From the NCBI GenBank assembly GCA_016179845.1, contig JACPCK010000042.1, positions 1-64,000 on the forward strand: a DNA stretch of 64,000 nucleotides, given 5' to 3'. The notes below the pieces were generated by a model, which was given only the letters and a program-made list of their open reading frames with translations, had not been told where the DNA came from and did no database searches. This document shows positions 59,835 through 64,000 of the stretch, in pieces. Position 1 is the stretch's first letter, and every line of letters starts with the position of its first letter. The DNA is from Chloroflexota bacterium (lineage in GTDB: Bacteria > Chloroflexota > Dehalococcoidia > Lucifugimonadales > JACPCK01). Position numbers and translations under genes: made by a program.

Positions 59835-60866
59835 TTGAACGGATGCAATTTAGCCATTGTCGGCGCTACCGGCGCTGTAGGGCAGGTCTTTCTTGGCATC
59901 TTGGAGGCCAGGCCTTTCCCTCTGAAGAGACTGAGTCTCTTCGCCTCCAAGAGGTCTGTCGGCAAGCGAATCAAGGTTAGGGGTGAGGAAGTGGAGGTGC
60001 GGGAGGTGACCCCCGGCTGCTTCGACGGTGTCGACATCGCCTTCATCTCCGTCAGCTCCCAGGTCAGCAAGGAGCTGGCCCCCCTGGCCGTTCGCTCTGG
60101 GGCCCTCGTCATCGACGACAGCTCCGCCTTCCGCATGGAAAAAGACGTCCCCCTTGTGGTTCCGGAGATCAACGCTGAGGACCTTCAGCACCACAAGGGC
60201 ATCGTTGCCATACCCAATTGCTCCACCACTCAGATGGTCATGGCCCTCTACCCCATCCACCGCGTCAACCCCATCAAGCGGATAGTCGTTGATACCTACC
60301 AATCGGTATCCGGCACGGGGCGTGCCGCCATGGAAGAGCTAAAGCAGCAGACAGAGGCCCTTCTGCGGAATGGGGAATATGCCAGCAAGGTGTACCCTCA
60401 CCCTATCGGCTTTAACCTGTTCCCTCATATCGATAGCTTCCTCGCCAACGGCTACACAAGAGAAGAGTGGAAAATGGTGGAGGAGACTCGAAAGATAATG
60501 CACGCACCCAACATCGCCATCTCCGCCACCTGCGTCAGGGTGCCCGTCTACATCAGCCACAGCGAAGCCGTGCACATCGAGCTCACAAGGCCTATGTCAG
60601 TCCAGGAGGCCCGGGAAACCCTCGCTACCTTCCCGGGCGTACAGGTTGTGGACGACGTCGCCAGCAACAGCTACCCTACGCCCATTCGGGCGGCAGGCCG
60701 TGACGAGGTCTTCGTCGGCCGCATCAGGCAGGACGCCTCCCACCCCAACGGCCTGGCCATGTGGGTGGTATCTGATAACCTGAGGAAGGGGGCTGCTCTA
60801 GATGCCATCCAGATAGCCGAGGAGGTCCTCAGCCGCCGACTCCTGCTATCCCTGCACGGAAGGTAA
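59835..60866 (+). CDS. asd: Aspartate-semialdehyde dehydrogenase
   Basis: 343 residues. AIVGATGAVGQVFLGILEARPFP for NADP binding, active-site Cys in VAIPNCSTTQMVMAL, YQSVSGTGRAAMEEL, and the RVPVYISHSEAVHIEL segment with the catalytic His. TTG start behind AAGGAG. Provides aspartate semialdehyde, the substrate of the next gene. Confidence 0.95.
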   Translation: MNGCNLAIVGATGAVGQVFLGILEARPFPLKRLSLFASKRSVGKRIKVRGEEVEVREVTPGCFDGVDIAFISVSSQVSKELAPLAVRSGALVIDDSSAFRMEKDVPLVVPEINAEDLQHHKGIVAIPNCSTTQMVMALYPIHRVNPIKRIVVDTYQSVSGTGRAAMEELKQQTEALLRNGEYASKVYPHPIGFNLFPHIDSFLANGYTREEWKMVEETRKIMHAPNIAISATCVRVPVYISHSEAVHIELTRPMSVQEARETLATFPGVQVVDDVASNSYPTPIRAAGRDEVFVGRIRQDASHPNGLAMWVVSDNLRKGAALDAIQIAEEVLSRRLLLSLHGR

Positions 60867-60869
60867 AGG

Positions 60870-61784
60870 ATGGCCACGGGACAGATAGGTAGACTCCTCA
60901 CGGCTATGGTCACGCCCTTCGATGAGGAAGGGAAGGTCAGCTTCCCCCTGGCCAGAAGGCTGGCTATCGCGCTTGTTGACTCAGGCAGCGACGGCCTGGT
61001 AGTGGCGGGTACAACGGGTGAGTCGCCCACCCTTGCCAGGGAGGAGAAGCTCCGACTCTTTGCTGAGGTAAAGGAAGCCGTCGGCTCCAGCGCTGCCGTC
61101 GTGGCCAGTACCGGCAACTACAGCACTCAGGAAAGCGTAGAGCTGACCCGAGAGGCGGCCCGCACTGGAGTTGATGCCGTCATGGCGGTCGTCCCCTACT
61201 ACAACAAGCCAACCCAGGAGGGCCTGTACAGGCACTTCAGAGCCATAGCGGAGAGCACTGCCCTTCCCCTTATCCTCTACAATGTCCCAACTCGCACCAG
61301 CCTCAACATGGCAGCCGAGACGGTGGTCCGCCTGAGTGGCATAGACAATATCATTGGGCTCAAGGAGGCAGGCGGCGATCTGGAGCAGGCGGCCAGGATA
61401 GTGGCTGGGGCAGGCCCCAGGTTCAAGCTCTGGAGCGGCAACGACTCCGATACATTCCCGCTGATGTGCCTGGGCGGTTATGGCGTCGTCAGCGTTGCCT
61501 CTCACCTGGTTGGTCGCCAGATCAGGCACATGATGGAGCTGACCGTCCAGGGCAAGCTGGAGCTCGCCAGCCAGGAGCACCGGAGGCTCCTGCCCCTCTT
61601 CAGGGTTCTCTTCGTCGTCTCCAACCCCATACCTGTGAAGTACGCTGTCAGCAGGGCCGGCTTTCAGGTGGGCGAGCCCAGGCTTCCCCTCTTGCCTCCT
61701 GATCAGAGGACCGCTGCTCAGATTGATGAGACCCTCAAAGGCTATGTTATTGACCTTTCGACTGCCGTGGCCCGGGCTGGCTAG
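60870..61784 (+). CDS. dapA: 4-hydroxy-tetrahydrodipicolinate synthase
   Basis: 304 residues of the NAL aldolase family. VVAGTTGESPTL, ILYNVPTRTSLN with the catalytic Tyr, and the Schiff-base Lys in GLKEAGGDLEQA. Three bases after asd. The three lysine genes in pathway-related order behind rpsO-pnp make one transcript likely. The 3' end overlaps the next, convergent gene by 4 bp. Confidence 0.95.
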   Translation: MATGQIGRLLTAMVTPFDEEGKVSFPLARRLAIALVDSGSDGLVVAGTTGESPTLAREEKLRLFAEVKEAVGSSAAVVASTGNYSTQESVELTREAARTGVDAVMAVVPYYNKPTQEGLYRHFRAIAESTALPLILYNVPTRTSLNMAAETVVRLSGIDNIIGLKEAGGDLEQAARIVAGAGPRFKLWSGNDSDTFPLMCLGGYGVVSVASHLVGRQIRHMMELTVQGKLELASQEHRRLLPLFRVLFVVSNPIPVKYAVSRAGFQVGEPRLPLLPPDQRTAAQIDETLKGYVIDLSTAVARAG

Positions 61785-62146
61785 GCCCGCTGCTTTCCAC
61801 TTTTCTCTTCGGCACCATCAGCGTGAGCGTCTGTAGCCTCGGGTGTGCTCCTAGAGCCGGGGTTTCCCAGCGCTTCGGCTGACTCCTTGGCCAGACTCTG
61901 AAGAACCTCAACGACGCCCAGGTTGGACTCCACCATGGCAAAATACCTGTCCAGATGCCCCTGAAATAGCTTGTTCAGGGCCCCAAGCTCCTGCACCCGC
62001 CTCGCAAGCTGTTGGTTGCGCTCCATCAGCTCATGGCGCAGCCGTTGCCCATCCTTGTAGTGCTCCAGTAGCTCCTTGGCATAGATCTCTAGCTGCTGCT
62101 TGCTCAGCTTGTGATAGGTCCGAATTGGCTTGCTCGAAATCTTCAT
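61781..62146 (-). CDS. Small coiled-coil protein, unknown function
   Basis: 121 residues I do not recognise. Residues ~15-75 form a predicted coiled coil (LSKQQLEIYAKELLEHYKD, LRHELMERNQQLARRVQELG), with a short helix to ~95 and a polar, Ala/Glu-rich tail. No enzyme motif. It is the third gene after a histidine kinase and a response regulator on the same strand (41 bp gap), which suggests a scaffold or output partner in that signalling group. Confidence 0.65.
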   Translation of the reverse strand: MKISSKPIRTYHKLSKQQLEIYAKELLEHYKDGQRLRHELMERNQQLARRVQELGALNKLFQGHLDRYFAMVESNLGVVEVLQSLAKESAEALGNPGSRSTPEATDAHADGAEEKSGKQRA

Positions 62147-62187
62147 CAGAAAACCTCTACCACTTCAGCACGTGTCCGTTGGCGCCT

Positions 62188-62559
62188 CTACCCTCTTGCC
62201 AGAATCTCCTCGACCTTCGTGAGCAAGGTAGTCGGGCTGAATGGTTTAGCAAAGTAGTCGTCAGCGCCAGCCTCCAGGGCCCGCCGACGGTCCGCCTCCT
62301 GGGCCAGGGCAGTGATTATCACTACCTTCGTAGATGCAGTGGCAGTGTCTGCCTTGAGGGCGCGGCATACCTCGAGACCGTCCATCTTGGGCATCATGAT
62401 GTCCAGCAACACCAGGTCCACCTGGGCTTCCTGAGCTAGCCTCAGGGCCTCCTCTCCGTTGTGTGCCAGCAGCACCTCGTAGTCGCCGTAGCCAAGTGTC
62501 GCCGATATCAAGGCCAGTATCTCTTCCTCGTCATCGGCTACCAGTACCCTTTTGGTCAT
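62188..62559 (-). CDS. Single-domain response regulator
   Basis: 123-residue receiver domain without an output domain. VADDEEE holds the acidic pair, LVLLDIMMPKMDG the phospho-Asp, IITAL the Thr switch and YFAKPFSP the conserved Lys. Six bases after the kinase, so it is the cognate partner. CheY-like single domains pass phosphate on or act by protein contact. Confidence 0.92.
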   Translation of the reverse strand: MTKRVLVADDEEEILALISATLGYGDYEVLLAHNGEEALRLAQEAQVDLVLLDIMMPKMDGLEVCRALKADTATASTKVVIITALAQEADRRRALEAGADDYFAKPFSPTTLLTKVEEILARG

Positions 62560-62565
62560 TCCTGG

Positions 62566-64000
62566 TCACCCCTCTTTGCTTTGTGTTGAGCTAACCGCAG
62601 CCGGGATAGAGAAGAAGAAGCTTGAGCCCTTGTTCAGCTCGCTGGTGACCCAGACCTCACCGCCCATGAGTTCCACCAGGGTTTTCACTATGTACAGGCC
62701 AAGCCCTGTCCCTCTTATCCCCTCGGTCTCCGGCCGCCGTATTCGGTGGAAGACGGAGAAAAGGCCTTTTATGTCATCAGGGGCAATGCCAATACCCTGG
62801 TCAGCAACTATCACTACCACCTTCCGCTCAGTCGTATGAAACCGCGCGGACACGCTGACTTCGCCACCTGACGGACTGTACTTCACGGCGTTGCTCAGCA
62901 AGTTCACCAGGACCTGCGCCACCTTGTCGCGGTCCGCTAGCACGTGGGGTGTGTCAGGAGGCACCGTGATGACAAAATGGTGCTTCTCCGTCATAGGGGT
63001 TATCCCGGCGACCACCTCCTCCACAACCTCCTGGAGGCGAATCACCTCCTCCCTGGCTGCCAGCTTCCCGGACTGTATTCGAGAAACGTTCAACAGGTCA
63101 TCCAGAATGCCAGTAAGCCGTTTGCTTTCACCCCAGATATACTCCAACCAGCGCCGCCGAACTGCCCGCGGTGCCGACCGAGTCAGAAGAAGCTCACTGA
63201 AGCCGACTACACTCGTCATGGGCGTGCGTAGCTCGTGGGAGGCCAGGGAAACGAAGGCGTCACGTCTAACTCCCGCCTCCCGCTCATTGGTCACATCCCG
63301 CATCAGGAGAGCAGTCATTCTATTCCCCGGCTCCATATTGATGGGGAATACGACGATCTCCAGATCTTTGCGCTCAGGCTTCGAGAGAGTCATGTCAACG
63401 GTATTATCGATCCCGTCTGCCCTGCCTATTGCGTCCAGCAACAACGCCACGGACTCCCTGTTGTCAAAGGCATCCCCGTTGTGCTGTAAGAAGTCCTCCA
63501 CAGGTTTCCCCACGCTTTCTGCGCCCAAGAACTTAAGAAGGTTTTCTGCTGCTTCATTGAAGTACACGATCCGGCCGGCACTGTCCAACACCACCAGCCC
63601 TTCTGTCATACTGGTCTGCACAGCCTTCAGGACCCTGTGCTCCTGGGCCAGCTCCCTGGAAAAGTAGACCCCCTCCAGGTTCGCTTTGGCCACTGCAGCA
63701 AACAGCTCCAGAATTTCTTCAGCCTCCTCCGGGAGCTCCGCTTGCTCCTCTCCTTGAGCCAGGTACAGGGCGCCGATGGTTCTACCTCCACCTCTCAGGG
63801 GTGTCGCCACCAGGCTTTCGAAGGGTGGATGCCCTGGCGGAAATCCCCAGGCTACGGCAACATTGTGCGTGTTGCTGAGACGCAGTGCCCTTCCCTCGTC
63901 CCGCACTGCCGTCAGCACCCCGATGTCTTGGGGTGGCGGTTCAATGCATATGCTTTGAGAGTTCGGCGGGCCCAGTATTCTCCATACGGTCACCCGCCCA
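62566..64000 (-). CDS. Sensor histidine kinase with GAF and PAS domains, 5' end outside window
   Basis: Partial. The visible 475-plus residues start inside what looks like the second half of a GAF domain (FESLVATPLRGGGRTIGALYLAQG). A PAS domain follows (MTEGLVVLDSAGRIVYFNEAAENLL), then HisKA with the phospho-His in FVSLASHELRTPMTSVVGF and HATPase with N box LVNLLSNAVKYSP, DQGIGI and GTGLGLYIVKTLVELMGG. A GTG at 63993 is possible but the frame remains open to the window edge, so the true start is beyond it. Probably cytoplasmic in the visible part. Confidence 0.9.
   Translation of the reverse strand, partial: GRVTVWRILGPPNSQSICIEPPPQDIGVLTAVRDEGRALRLSNTHNVAVAWGFPPGHPPFESLVATPLRGGGRTIGALYLAQGEEQAELPEEAEEILELFAAVAKANLEGVYFSRELAQEHRVLKAVQTSMTEGLVVLDSAGRIVYFNEAAENLLKFLGAESVGKPVEDFLQHNGDAFDNRESVALLLDAIGRADGIDNTVDMTLSKPERKDLEIVVFPINMEPGNRMTALLMRDVTNEREAGVRRDAFVSLASHELRTPMTSVVGFSELLLTRSAPRAVRRRWLEYIWGESKRLTGILDDLLNVSRIQSGKLAAREEVIRLQEVVEEVVAGITPMTEKHHFVITVPPDTPHVLADRDKVAQVLVNLLSNAVKYSPSGGEVSVSARFHTTERKVVVIVADQGIGIAPDDIKGLFSVFHRIRRPETEGIRGTGLGLYIVKTLVELMGGEVWVTSELNKGSSFFFSIPAAVSSTQSKEG

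Noticed and set aside
1-64000. CRISPR arrays or defence loci
   Set aside because: No regularly spaced repeats; the only tandem repetition is the three NMO genes. The EVE gene alone does not make a defence locus.

Overview
The window looks like a chromosomal segment of a GC-rich member of the Chloroflexota, most likely class Dehalococcoidia or the SAR202-like lineages. This placement rests on gene content, not on a marker search. Supporting features are the order rpsO-pnp-dapB-asd-dapA, a stand-alone EF-Tu-domain-2-like protein, many family III CoA-transferases, nitronate monooxygenases, MaoC proteins and SDRs, and short palindromic repeats between genes. A proton-translocating transhydrogenase, a lipoprotein cytochrome c, acyl-CoA oxidation genes and a tRNA for selenocysteine suggest a respiring, fatty- or organic-acid-oxidising heterotroph. 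I see no phage, insertion sequence with transposase, or CRISPR array.

Layout. 1-2.6 kb: ECF sigma factor, zinc-finger anti-sigma factor and a SIMPL lipoprotein behind an ECF-type promoter. 2.7-6.7 kb: dcd followed by the complete riboflavin operon ribD-ribE-ribBA-ribH. 6.8-9.5 kb: EF-like small protein, membrane-anchored hydrolase, amidohydrolase. 9.8-13.6 kb: pntAA-pntAB-pntB overlapping an unknown gene and an EVE-domain gene. 13.6-20.4 kb (minus): aldo/keto reductase, then a five-gene operon of enoyl-CoA hydratase, acyl-CoA dehydrogenase and three tandem nitronate monooxygenase paralogues. 20.8-26.5 kb (plus): triple-RidA protein, two half-MaoC proteins flanking two CoA-transferases, and a luciferase-like oxidoreductase. 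26.5-31.1 kb (minus): two more CoA-transferases, MmgE/PrpD, cytochrome c. 31.5-37.4 kb: Cys-rich small protein, MFS exporter, queA, DUF2905, and an amino-acid permease fused to two universal-stress domains. 37.6-40.4 kb: thiamin-precursor ABC transporter under a TPP riboswitch. 40.4-40.9 kb: tRNA-Sec and thioredoxin. 41.8-44.6 kb: two half-MaoC proteins plus two SDRs. 44.6-49.6 kb: GNAT, NUDIX, HEAT-repeat protein, TldE and TldD. 49.7-56.1 kb: nth, NorD-like VWA protein, CoA-type NUDIX, MoxR ATPase, coaE. 56.3-61.8 kb: rpsO-pnp-dapB-asd-dapA. 61.8-64 kb: coiled-coil protein, response regulator and a histidine kinase cut by the window edge.

How the genes work together. The central 13-31 kb and 41.7-44.6 kb blocks form an acyl-CoA catabolic set: CoA activation by CoA transfer, dehydrogenation, hydration, and 3-hydroxyacyl-CoA oxidation. 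Two patterns recur. MaoC hydratases are split into a catalytic and a non-catalytic half encoded by separate genes, and family III CoA-transferases come in pairs in which the first gene lacks the usual catalytic Asp and the second has it. Both point to heterodimeric enzymes. Several vegetative promoters of the form TTGACA-N17-TAnnnT can be read directly. A small element with terminal inverted repeats and an 8-bp target duplication sits between the divergent promoters of the two main catabolic operons.
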